A stretch of DNA of 64,000 nucleotides from Ornithorhynchus anatinus (taxonomy: Eukaryota > Chordata > Mammalia > Monotremata > Ornithorhynchidae): assembly GCF_004115215.2 (NCBI RefSeq), contig NC_041751.1, positions 32,420,298-32,484,297 on the forward strand. The letters are read 5' to 3'. This document shows, piece by piece, positions 55,190-64,000 of the stretch. The notes beneath the pieces are model-generated. The model was given only the letters and a program-made list of their open reading frames with translations. It had not been told where the DNA came from and made no database searches. Numbering within the stretch: the first letter of the stretch is position 1; every line of letters begins with the position of its first letter. Made by a program: the position numbers and the translations under genes.

Positions 55190-56000
55190 CTAATTCATTC
55201 AATAGTATTTATTCATTCAATAGTATGTGCAAATCGGCAACAGATACAGTCCCTGCCCATTGACGGGCCAATCGGGGGAGACAGACAAAAACAATAACAA
55301 TAAATAAAATCAAAGGGATGTACATCTCATTAAAACTGTAGCAGTAAACTTTAAAACAATACTAATTCTATTTCCCCTTGAAACCTGCTCTGCGCCCAAT
55401 AGGTGCTCAATAAAGCAATCAATCAGTCGTATTTGTAGAGTACTTATTGTGTGCAGGGCGCTTTACGACTTGGGAGAATACAATATAACAGAGTTGGCAA
55501 AACGAGCCAACAGCCTAGAGGGCAAGACAGTCAAAAATAAATGAAGTAAATTACCGGTTGGGTGAATTCGTGTTGTAAGGTTGAGGGAGGGCGGGATAAA
55601 GAGTGCAAATCCACAAAGGCGACACCGAAAGGAGTGGGAAGAGAGGAAATGTAGATTTAGCCTGGAAATGCCTCTTGGAGGAGATGTCTTTTCTTAATTT
55701 ATCTTAACTTCGAATAAGAGTTAGCAGCGACAACCCGGACTTTATACTGTGCCTGGTTATATCGAGCTTCTTCCACATAATTGCCCTAATCCACCGACCG
55801 CATTTCCATTGTATTCTGTTCTTAGAAGACGGCTTGCTCGGGGCCACTCCTTGAATGTCAACATTTGATCTTCGCTTGGGGCCTCTCTGCGTTTAAACTG
55901 TGAGCCCCTCACTGGGCGGGGATGGTCTCTACTATCTGTAGTCGAATTGTCCATTCCAAGCGCTTAGTACAGTGCTCTGCACCTAGTAAGCGCTCAAGTC
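55190..56000. repeat. L2 fragments
   Basis: Reverse L2 pieces at about 55190-55370 and 55410-55690, and a plus-strand L2 3' end at about 55880-56000. Confidence 0.7.
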
Positions 56001-56062
56001 ACTTCACTGCTCAGTTGCCTCATCTGTAAAACGGGGATGAAAACGGTGAGTCTCCCGTGGGA

Positions 56063-56350
56063 CAACCTGATGACCCTGTATCTACCCCAGCGCTTAGAAC
56101 GGTGCCCTGCACCTAGTAAGCGCTTATCAAATACCAGCATTATTATAAATACGATTAAACGAATGATCCCAAGAAGGGATGAGCCGAGGGGCATTAAGTT
56201 TAGCAACCTGATGACCTTGTATCTACCCCAGCGCTTAGAACGGTGCCCTGCACCTAGTAAGCGCTTATCAAATACCAGCATTATTATAAATACGATTGAA
56301 CGAATGATCCCAAGAAGGGATGAGCCGAAGGGCATTAAGTTTAGCAAGTT
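56063..56350 (+). repeat. 151-bp tandem duplication
   Basis: The unit 'caacctgatgaccctgtatc' to 'gggcattaagtttag' occurs at 56063-56213 and again from 56214. It combines a SINE 3' end with an L2-like 'aatacgattgaacgaatga' and unique sequence. Confidence 0.9.
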
Positions 56351-56849
56351 ATTTATGCGAGGTGCAAACTCCACTCTTTAGGGAGGCGGGGGAACTGGGG
56401 ACCTGAGGAGGGTGGACGCACTGAGGAGGAGGAAATGATTTTGCCGGGGAGGGGAGAGGGCAGAGATGAAGCACGCAAGGATAAATTTGAAGTGGATGAA
56501 GGCCTGAAATTTAGATTTCTTCCAGCAGCGTTCTGCGGCTCGAACACGAGGGCGAAGGAGGAGGACAGTGTAGGTGATAGGAGGCCTGTGGATAAAAGGT
56601 ACGAGATCGACTAAACTGATAATAGGGGAGCGAACGATTTGAGTTCAGTAAAGATGATGGTGTTGAGAGCAACAATTTAGTCATCATGGCAAGCTATTTT
56701 TTATGGTATTTTTAAGCGCTTTCTATATGCAAATCACTGTGATATGGAGGATGAGTGGGTCATGATCTACTGTAGTGGGAGCTGAGTTTAGTAGAAACAA
56801 GGACTTTGTCAGGTAGTAACCACAGAGAGCCACAGCCATTCAAGTGTGT
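56351..56849. other. unique sequence, no gene seen
   Basis: Purine-rich, partly resembling L2 3' region in reverse (56400-56700). No domain seen. Confidence 0.4.
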
Positions 56850-57090
56850 CAGCTCGTTGTGAACAGGGAAAATGTCTGTTTATTGCTCTATCGTACTCTC
56901 CCAAGCGCTTAGGACAGTCCTCTGCACCCAGTAAACACCTGTTTACTTGTATTGACGCCTTGTCTCCCCCACTCTAGACTGTGAGCCCGTTGTGAGGAGG
57001 GATCGTCTCTCTTTATTGCTATCTTGTACTTTCTAAGCGTTCAGTACAGTACTCAGCACAGAGTGAGCGCTCAATCATCTACGACTTAAT
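56850..57090 (+). repeat. two L2 3' ends
   Basis: 'actctcccaagcgcttagga' and, about 120 bp on, 'ctagactgtgagcccgttgt'. Confidence 0.7.
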
Positions 57091-57107
57091 ATTTCAAAAG
57101 GTAGGTT

Positions 57108-57189
57108 TGGCAGCGGTGGGATTCGAACCCACGCCTCCAGAGAGACTGGAGCCTAAATCCAGCGCCTTAGACCGCTCGGCCACGCTACC
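57108..57189 (-). tRNA. tRNA-Leu-TAG: tRNA-Leu (TAG)
   Basis: An 82-nt class II tRNA with acceptor GGTAGCG/CGCTGCC, anticodon TAG in 'ggatttaggctcc', the variable arm 'tctctctggag' and a perfect B box. TTTT follows on this strand. Confidence 0.95.
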
Positions 57190-57249
57190 ACGACGAAAGC
57201 TCCTGTTTTGGATATTATCAGAGGGCGCTGTGATTTCGGCGGACTTGGA

Positions 57250-57915
57250 AAATGATAATGATGGTATTTGTTAAGCGTTTACTATGTGCAAAGCATTGTC
57301 CTAAGCGCTGGGGGGCTACAAGGTGATCAGGTTGTCCCACGTGGGGCGCACAGTCTTAATCCCCATTTTACGGATGAGGTAACTGAGGCCCAGAGAAGTA
57401 AGTGACTTGGCCTTTGCTGGGGTAATGTTCCAAAGACAGAAACTCGTCTCCTGTTCCCCCTCAGAGAGATTCTACTGTGAGGGCCCCTCAACCATCCCAT
57501 TCCCCTCGGATCCCAGAGTTCCACATCCGTTGGGAGTCAGAGGTTATGGGTTCTAATCCCGCGCAAGTCACTTCACTTCTCAGGGCCTCAGTTACCTCAC
57601 CTGTAAAATGGGGTTTAATAATAATAATTATAATTGCGGTATTTGTTAAGCGCTTACTATGTGCCAAGCACTGTTCTAAGCGCTGGGGTAGATACAGGGT
57701 AATGAGGTTGTCTCACGTGGGGCTCACAGTCTTTATCTCCATTTTACGGATGAGGTAACTGAGGCCCACCAGAGAAGTTAAGTGACTTGCCCAAAGTCAC
57801 TGTGAGCCCCACGTGGGACAACCTGATTACCTTGTATCCCCCCCCCCCCCAGCGCTTAGAACGGTGCTTGGCACATAGTGAGCACTTAACAAATTCCACT
57901 ATTATTATTATTAAT
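57250..57915. repeat. SINE fragments
   Basis: Reverse (57250-57410), plus (57530-57625), reverse (57626-57800) and plus 3' part (57801-57915). The last contains a C13 run. Confidence 0.7.
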
Positions 57916-58004
57916 AAGGAATTCCCCCCTCCTCCCCACTCCCAACCCGGATTTCTCCTGCTCCTGGGTCGCTCTTAGTGGAACGTCTGCTCCGATAGTT
58001 TTAC

Positions 58005-58455
58005 GAGATGTTCTTTTTACGAGATGTTCTTCCCCTTGACTCTATTTATTGCCATTGTTAATAAAAATAATAATGTTGGTATTTGTTAAGCGCTTACTAT
58101 GTGCCGAGCACTGTTCTGAGCGCTGGGGTAGACACAGGGGAATCAGGTTGTCCCACGTGAGGCTCACAGTCTTAATCCCCATTTTACAGATGAGGGAACT
58201 GAGGCACAGAGAAGTTAAGTGACTCGCCCACAGTCACACAGCTGACAAGTGGCAGAGCTGGGATTCAAACTCATGAGCCCTGACTCCAAAGCCCGTGCTC
58301 TTTCCACTGTTCTTGTCTGTCCATCTCCCCCGATTAGACCGTAAGCCCGTCAAACGGCAGGGACTGTCTCTATCTGTTGCCGACTTGTTCATCCCAAGCG
58401 CTTAGTACAGTGCTCTGCACATAGTAAGCGCTCAATAAATACTATTGAATGAATA
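58005..58455 (+). repeat. L2 3' end split by a Mon-1 SINE
   Basis: L2 runs to 'attgccattgtt' (58059) and resumes at 'cttgtctgtccatctccccc' near 58312, ending in 'attgaatgaat'. Confidence 0.85.
58060..58307 (-). repeat. Mon-1 SINE inside L2
   Basis: Near full-length reverse Mon-1 with TGTT at both junctions. Confidence 0.85.
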
Positions 58456-58619
58456 GTTCCCCGGAAAGGGTCTGGGAGAACTTCTTGGAATTCTCTACGG
58501 ACGACCTACGGAAATCCCGGCTACATCTCCCCGGGGACCCCTCTGTCAGCAAGGCTGCCGAAGAACGAGAGATTCGAAATGGGCCTACTGGGGAAAACTT
58601 CTTTGGGGCCTCTGGGTTG

Positions 58620-59400
58620 ATGCCTCTCTACTTGTTTTGTCGTCTGTCTCCCCCTTCTAGACTGTGAGCCCGTTGTTGGGTAGAGATTGTCTCTATCTGC
58701 TGCTGAATTGTCCTTTCCAAGCGCTTAGTACAGTGCTCTGCCCACAGTGACCACTCAAAGACGATCGAATGAATGAACGAATGACCAAAGGAGACACAAC
58801 TACGAGGTTTCGGCAGCCTCGGACGGAGCGCCATCGACCGGTTCTGCGGGTGGGGAAGTGAAAAGATTCCTTGGGTCCCTTCATTCGTTCCTTCAATTGT
58901 ATGTATTGAGCGCTCACTGCGTGCCGAGCACTGTACTGGTTGAATGCCACTGGTTGAAAAGCAGAGAAATGGGGAGTCTCTGGACTGTAAGCTCGTTGTG
59001 GGCAGGCAGCGTGCCTACCAACTCTTACATTGTTCCTTCCCAAGCGCTTAGTACAGCGCTGTGCACACCGTAAGGCTCCGTAAATGCTATTGACTGGAGG
59101 GGCAGTTTGGCCTAGTGGAAAGAGTAGGCGATGGGGCCCTAGGAGACCAGGATTCTAGTCCCGGCTCTGCCACCGACCGGCTGTGTGACGTTGGGTAAAT
59201 CACTTCACCTCTCTGGGCCTCACCTGTATAAATCTACAGTTCTACTTATTTCTATTGATGCTAATGATGCCTGTCAACTTGTTCTGTTTCGTTGTCTGTC
59301 TCCCCGCTTCTAGACCCTGAGCCTAGAGCCTTGTCTCTGTTGCCGAATTGTAGTTTTCAAGCGCTGTGCACATAGTAGGCGCTCAGTAAATACAGTTGAA
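58620..59400 (+). repeat. L2 and SINE fragments
   Basis: L2 3' end (58620-58790), reverse L2 stub (58875-58950), L2 (58975-59095), old SINE (59096-59225), and L2 (59235-59400). Confidence 0.7.
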
Positions 59401-59481
59401 TGAAGATATTCCGACATGACAGGCAAGAGGGCGGAAATTTATCCTTTGAGGAAGAATTAACGAAACGACTACTCATTGGAG

Positions 59482-59570
59482 CCTTCGATAGCTCAGTTGG
59501 TAGAGCGGAGGACTGTAGTATTGAATCCTTGGATATCCTTAGGTCGCTGTTTCGATTCCGGCTCGAAGGA
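59482..59570 (+). tRNA. tRNA-Tyr-GTA: tRNA-Tyr (GTA) with 16-nt intron
   Basis: Paralogue of the gene at 45186 with the same architecture: acceptor CCTTCGA, anticodon GTA, intron of 16 nt (59519-59534), T5 terminator. The intron sequences are unalike, while the mature parts are nearly identical. In the T arm 'gctgtttcgattccggc' has T at 53, so the conserved 53:61 pair and the first base of the B box are altered. That may reduce activity. Confidence 0.9.
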
Positions 59571-59699
59571 CTCTTTGGTCTTTTTCCTTTCCCTCGAGAG
59601 TGATTCCGTGTAGTGGAGTTATGGCAAGGATGATGACGGATGTTTGAAATGCTAAGACTTTCTGAAGTGTTTAGTCAATCAGTGAATGGTGCAGGGTAG

Positions 59700-60091
59700 T
59701 CAATCAGTAAATCGTATTTATTGAGCGCTGACTGTGTGCTGGGGACTGTACTAAGCGCTTGGGAAGTCGGCAACAGATATTCACGCGTGTCACCGTCGGT
59801 CGATAGTATTCGCTAAAAGCCTTCCGTGTTCCAAGCCCTGCCGTAGGAGATCCCCAGATCATCTTTCTCTGTGGTGGTAAGGGCCGTCGCCTTGGTGGAC
59901 TGGTCCCGGCCGTGATGGGCATGGAATGGGCTGGGGGACAGAGCCGGGTCCCTCCTTCAAGTGCCAGCTTCAGCTTCCCTTTCTCCCTTCCTGACTTCCC
60001 AAGTCAGTGTTGGGAACTGCCAGGATCGTGGTGCCCTGAATAACAGCTGTGAGATGAGCTAGAAACGGGTGAGAAAGGCCTAACGTTCACG
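59700..60091. repeat. duplicated 5' flank of tRNA-Arg, copy 2
   Basis: Matches 47255-47649: the reverse L2 stub, then 'gtgtcaccgtcggtcgatag' and 'gtccctccttcaagtgccag'. Confidence 0.85.
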
Positions 60092-60164
60092 GGGCCAGTG
60101 GCGCAATGGATAACGCGTCTGACTACGGATCAGAAGATTCCAGGTTCGACTCCTGGCTGGCTCG
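60092..60164 (+). tRNA. tRNA-Arg-ACG: tRNA-Arg (ACG)
   Basis: A 73-nt canonical tRNA-Arg, all stems paired, anticodon ACG in 'gactacggatc', with a T-run shortly downstream. Homology to the other Arg copy continues about 150 bp past the gene ('acttctctccccacgattct' versus 47800). Confidence 0.95.
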
Positions 60165-61480
60165 ATATCTTTAATTTTTTTCCCCCTCCCCTCCTGCCCC
60201 TTCCAAACTCCCAATTCCACACACTTCTCGAATGCGGGCACGGTCTTTGTCTGCCTTACTTCTCTCCCCACGATTCTCCGCCCCTCGCCATCCCCACACC
60301 CATAGGTCCAAAAGCTGTGATGGCCAGCGAGGTGGGAACGGCCGCAAAACCAGATGGGTGGAGGTCCGGAAGAGTAAAAGTTTCTGCGGAGTGGTTGGGA
60401 GGGTCGGGGAGAGAGTGTCTGGTAGGAATAGTGCCTTTGCGTGAGAGATCGTGTGGGGTGTATACAACTAGACACATGCCCGCAGTCTCAGTCAGAAATT
60501 CTGAGCTCGAAGTTAATACGGCCAGGATATTTCAAGCGAAGTTCCTAAGAAAATACGAAAGAGCGAGATCTCGAAGAGTTATTTCCAGGCTCCTTTTCAG
60601 TCTCGCTACTTTGCGGTGGGAAGAGAAGGAACAAAGTAAAATGGCTTCCACCGAGAGGACCCGGACCCGGGAGTGGAGGTGAAAGCACTAAATACTGACT
60701 ATTCGGCCGCGAGGGATATCTGTCTTTGTCCACTTTCCCAGGCCCTTTCCCAGAAATCGACTGAATCGATTTGCTGCAAATGGGGTGACGATGAAAACAA
60801 CGCCGTGATGAGGGTGGTGAGGTGAGTTATGGTGGCGATGGGAATGATGATAATAAGAACAGAGGTAAAGCGGGGGAAAATAACTGAAGAAAACTGCCCA
60901 GTAAAATGAGGACAATCAGAGTCTAGCGGTCCACTACAAGGATGAATACGAATCGAGAACTGCTGGGCTTCGGACCCAGAATCTCCCGCGAAGTAGACGG
61001 GGGCTGTGAGATTCAGTTTCCTCATCTGTGAAATGGGAATAAGAATCCTGCTTGTCCTCCCTCCTCGACGGTGAACTCCATCTGAAGGTCCACATTTATA
61101 ATAATTATAACTCGCAGGAGAGGAAGCATCTTCTCTCAGAATAATGTCGGGAAAAGTCTCTTCAAGAGCTGTAACAATGATAGGATTCATCTCGCACAGA
61201 CAATGTGCGCAAAACTGTGCTAAACATGGGCATAGATGGAAGATAATTAGGTAATAATAATATTTGTTAAGCGCTTACTATGTGCCAAGCACTGTTCTTA
61301 GCTCTGTCAAACACAGCCCCCCTTTCCTCACGGAACTGGGTGTTCATTAATAATAGTAATAATAATAACAATAGTATTTAAGCTAGACACTATGTGCCAG
61401 GCACTGCACTGGGGTAAATTGGGTTAGACGCAGTCCTTTCCCAGGCCCCTGCTCTTTCCACTAGACCACACTGCTTCTCC
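60165..61480. other. no gene seen, few repeats
   Basis: After the duplicated 3' flank of tRNA-Arg (to about 60310) the sequence is largely unique, with short SINE stubs at 61255-61310 and 61370-61480. Open frames here lack recognisable domains. Confidence 0.5.
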
Positions 61481-61493
61481 AAAATAGAGTGAC

Positions 61494-61564
61494 TGCATTG
61501 GCCGGGAATCGAACCCGGGTCTCCCGCGTGGGAGGCGAGAATTCTACCACTGAACCACCAATGC
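61494..61564 (-). tRNA. tRNA-Gly-CCC: tRNA-Gly (CCC)
   Basis: A 71-nt tRNA-Gly with the body of the GCC type and anticodon CCC in 'gcctcccacgc'. Acceptor and B box are perfect, and TTTT follows on this strand. Confidence 0.95.
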
Positions 61565-61639
61565 TGACATCGGGGCTTCCCTGGGTCTCGTTTTCGAACA
61601 AGATATTCCACCATTTCGGAGCCGAATCTGTCCATTCAT

Positions 61640-62350
61640 TTAATCCGATTTATTGAGCGCTTACTGTGCGGGACACTATACTAAGCGCTTGGAAAGTACG
61701 ATTAAGCACTAAAGAGAGACAATCCCTGCCCACACCGGGATTACAGTCGGGGGGGGGGGGCATCCAAACAGGTGAGAGGAGACTGGAGGGGTAGGATAGC
61801 CTCTCTTTCTCACAGGAGACACTGCAACACCCCCCGGCTTCGACCCCGTCCTTAGAGTTCCACAAACTTCACCCGCCCCCCAGCCTTGGGGATATCGTGG
61901 AACCTCTCTGTTGGCTTCCCACCGACTCTGGTTCGATTTCCACCCGCTGCAACAACCCAGTCGTGACGGTTTCCGCCGGCGCGGCCCCGGAAGGTAAAGG
62001 AAGGACTGGGGGCTGCACGTGCATTTGATTTTTCTTTCAAGATAGACAGGAGTACTTTTCCCCCAAGTGTCTTCGAGGCGTGAGGCAACGTTTAGTGCAG
62101 TGCCCTGCACACAGTAAGCGCTCAAGAAATACGATTGAATGAATGAACGAACATCTGTTATGTGAACGCAATAGGATTCTTATTGGCGCACGTAAGAGGA
62201 AACGTTTGCTCCTCCACCTAAGCTGTAAGATCATTTCATCTAATTTTTTGGCAGGGATAGTCTCTATCTGTTGCCTGATTGTACTTTCCAAGCGCTTAGT
62301 CCAGTGCTCTGCACACAGTGAGCGCTCAATAAATACGATTGAATGAATGA
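61640..62350. repeat. L2 fragments around unique sequence
   Basis: Reverse L2 (61640-61760, followed by a G12 run), unique 61765-62085, then plus-strand L2 tails at 62090-62140 and 62250-62350. Confidence 0.7.
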
Positions 62351-62769
62351 ATCTGCCCACAGTGGGCGCTCAGTAAATACTCCTTTGCTCCCTCAACCAC
62401 CTAATTCAGTGTTCTGCTCACACTAGGGGCTCAAATAATGCTCTTGATTGGCTCCTCTCTCAAAGGCTAACTACCCTGCAAAAAGTAGGCGGTCAGTAAA
62501 TAATATCGATTAATGGATGGATCGATTGATTCCCATTCCCTACGTGAGATTGGAAACTTCCCGCTCAGCGTTTTGGCCTCAAAGAGGCGCCAGTTTGGAG
62601 ACGTTTCCTCCATCCTTCTGATTACACGGGGGGTCCGGCTTCGTCTCTACTCCAGCTCCAGGGTACCCTTCCTCCCGTCGTGACCCGCCAGGGGAGAATT
62701 TGGGCACGGAATGTGTGGAATTTCGTCGTGGAAGACGCAGCCCGGGCTCGAGGGAAGGAAAAAAAAGCA

Positions 62770-62841
62770 AGGTCCCACCGAGATTTGAACTCGGATCGCT
62801 GGATTCAGAGTCCAGAGTGCTGACCATTACACCATGGGGCC
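62770..62841 (-). tRNA. tRNA-Gln-CTG: tRNA-Gln (CTG)
   Basis: A 72-nt paralogue of the tRNA-Gln at 49659, differing by one base in the D arm ('ggtcagc' for 'ggttagc') and sharing the C-A acceptor pair. A T8 run follows on this strand. It is the last member of the second module copy. Confidence 0.93.
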
Positions 62842-62929
62842 ACTCCTGCTCATCCTCCTGACAACAGCGGATCTCAGTACAGTGTGGTACAGTCGTGCGG
62901 TGATAAATGGATCCGAGTTTTAACTTTAC

Positions 62930-63560
62930 TCTGTAAAATGGGGATTTAAACTGAGCCCCGTGTGGGGCTCGTTCCACCCAGCGCTTACTACAGGGGCTCA
63001 CACAAAGTGAGCACTTAGCAAATACCACAATCATTATTATTATTATTGCACTTTAAAAACACTCCATCACCTTGCCCCCTCCTGCCTAGAGAAGCAGCGT
63101 GGGTCAGAGGCCGTGGGTTCTAATGCCGTCTCTGCCACTGGTCGGCTTGTCAGGTGAGTGACTTTGGGCAAGTCACTCAACTTCTCTGGGCCTCAGTTCC
63201 CTCATCTGTAAAATGGGGATGAAGACTGTGAGCCCCAAGTGGGACAATCTGATAACCTCGTATCTATCCCAGCTCTTAGAACAGAATTTGGCACAAAGTA
63301 AGCGCTTAACAAATGCCATTATTATAATTGCCCCCCCCTCGCTTCTCTCCTTCTACAACCCAGCTCGCTTCTCCGTTGGGCCGTAGAGAAGCGAGGTTTC
63401 ACCCTCTGAAAATTTCGTGATGGATGGACGCTCAACGGGAGGTTGGGGTCCGGCTGGAGGGGCGGGGTTTGAAGGGTGGAGAGGGTTTAGTACAGTGCTA
63501 AGCCCTCAGTACAGTGCTCTGCTCACAGTAAGTGCTCAATAAATACGATTGAATGAATGA
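62930..63560 (+). repeat. SINEs and an L2 tail
   Basis: SINE 3' part (62930-63050), near-complete Mon-1 (about 63090-63330) and L2 tail (63490-63560). Confidence 0.75.
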
Positions 63561-63656
63561 AATTTATGCAATTACTAAACTTTCCACAGAAAAATGCCGC
63601 TCCTCCCTCTCTCTGCCTTCGTCATCAGGGCTTCAGAGGAGAAGCAAAGGTACAGA

Positions 63657-63728
63657 GCGTTGGTGGTATAGTGGTGAGCATAGCTGCCTTCCAAGCAGTT
63701 GACCCGGGTTCGATTCCCGGCCAACGCA
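63657..63728 (+). tRNA. tRNA-Gly-TCC: tRNA-Gly (TCC)
   Basis: A 72-nt canonical tRNA-Gly with acceptor GCGTTGG/CCAACGC, anticodon TCC in 'ctgccttccaagc', and perfect A and B boxes. A T5 terminator follows. It is the intact relative of the copies at 23678 and 41521. Confidence 0.96.
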
Positions 63729-63739
63729 CTCCAGACTTT

Positions 63740-64000
63740 TTGATTAATTTCCGTTAGATGTCTTAAGGAACCTCAGATTTTTTCAGTCGATGCCTGTTTT
63801 CTAACCAAGATCCTTAATCTCTTGCATTTTTTTTTTTAGCCAGAAGACTTTCCCACGGAGGCTGATGGCTCAACGTGCACGAAAATCTTGTCAAAAAGAA
63901 AGCAAACCTCTTTGGAAGGAAGAGGTCGAGGGTGAAATCGCAGGGAAAACCGAAACCGAAGCAATTTCCTAAACCCCGCTCATATTCATTCATTCGTTCG
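63740..64000. other. no gene supported
   Basis: Unique sequence. A T12 tract followed by 'ag' (near 63838) resembles a splice acceptor with a short open frame after it, but nothing further supports an exon. An L2 tail begins at the window end. Confidence 0.4.

Noticed and set aside
60098-60682. A 194-residue plus-strand open frame beginning inside tRNA-Arg
   Set aside because: It starts within a tRNA gene, contains duplicated tRNA flank, and shows no recognisable domain.
63836-63972. Possible exon after a T12-AG acceptor-like site
   Set aside because: Open for only about 43 codons, with no donor, domain or gene context in view.
1-64000. Endogenous retrovirus or LTR element
   Set aside because: No LTR pairs, primer binding site or retroviral protein motifs were recognised. 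The interspersed repeats seen are SINE and L2.

Overview
This window is vertebrate nuclear DNA from a monotreme, most probably platypus (echidna cannot be excluded by eye). Two repeat families fill about half of it. One is a tRNA-derived SINE of the Mon-1/MIR kind: a tRNA-like head, the 'cctcatctgtaaaatgggga' core, a 3' part around 'agcgcttagaacagtgct', and an ATT-rich tail. The other is the 3' end of an L2-type LINE, ending in 'aaatac...tgaatgaatgaatga'. This density of Mon-1 plus L2 is characteristic of monotremes. No endogenous retrovirus or LTR element was recognised.

Layout. 1-16 kb is a vomeronasal type-1 receptor (V1R) district: a V1R 3' relic (1046-1170, minus), a V1R with an altered 5' end (2100-3209, minus), and an intact V1R (15067-16032, plus), separated by SINE/L2 fragments. 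19.2-23.8 kb is a first tRNA group (Lys, Phe, Leu-CAG, Asp, Gly-TCC). 26.3-33.2 kb holds one SCAN-C2H2 zinc finger gene. A CpG-island promoter with a likely noncoding first exon is followed by a SCAN exon, a short linker exon and a 12-finger exon; the intron phases agree and predict a 627-residue protein. About 33.3-40.4 kb has no gene I can support. 40.4-63.8 kb is a dense second tRNA group covering Leu, Phe, Lys, Gly, Glu, Pro, Tyr, Ile-TAT, Val, Arg, Gln, Trp and Ser.

In all I count 32 tRNA loci: 26 with a recognisable cloverleaf (several with doubtful features) and 6 clear pseudogenes. Four carry anticodon-loop introns of the usual vertebrate types (two Tyr-GTA, one Ile-TAT, one Leu-CAA). 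All three proline anticodons (AGG, TGG, CGG) and all three glycine anticodons (GCC, CCC, TCC) are present. The cluster grew by segmental duplication. A five-tRNA module (Pro-, Lys+, Tyr+, Arg+, Gln-) occurs twice in the same order and orientation, and a Lys/Phe/Leu block occurs twice in inverted orientation on either side of the zinc finger gene.

The combination of V1R genes, a SCAN zinc finger gene and a large tRNA cluster resembles the mammalian extended MHC class I region (human 6p22) and, less completely, the tRNA/ZSCAN cluster of human 16p13. That is an inference from gene content only. The biology suggested is a Pol III-rich housekeeping tRNA cluster interleaved with fast-evolving families and shaped by repeated duplication, SINE invasion and local decay.
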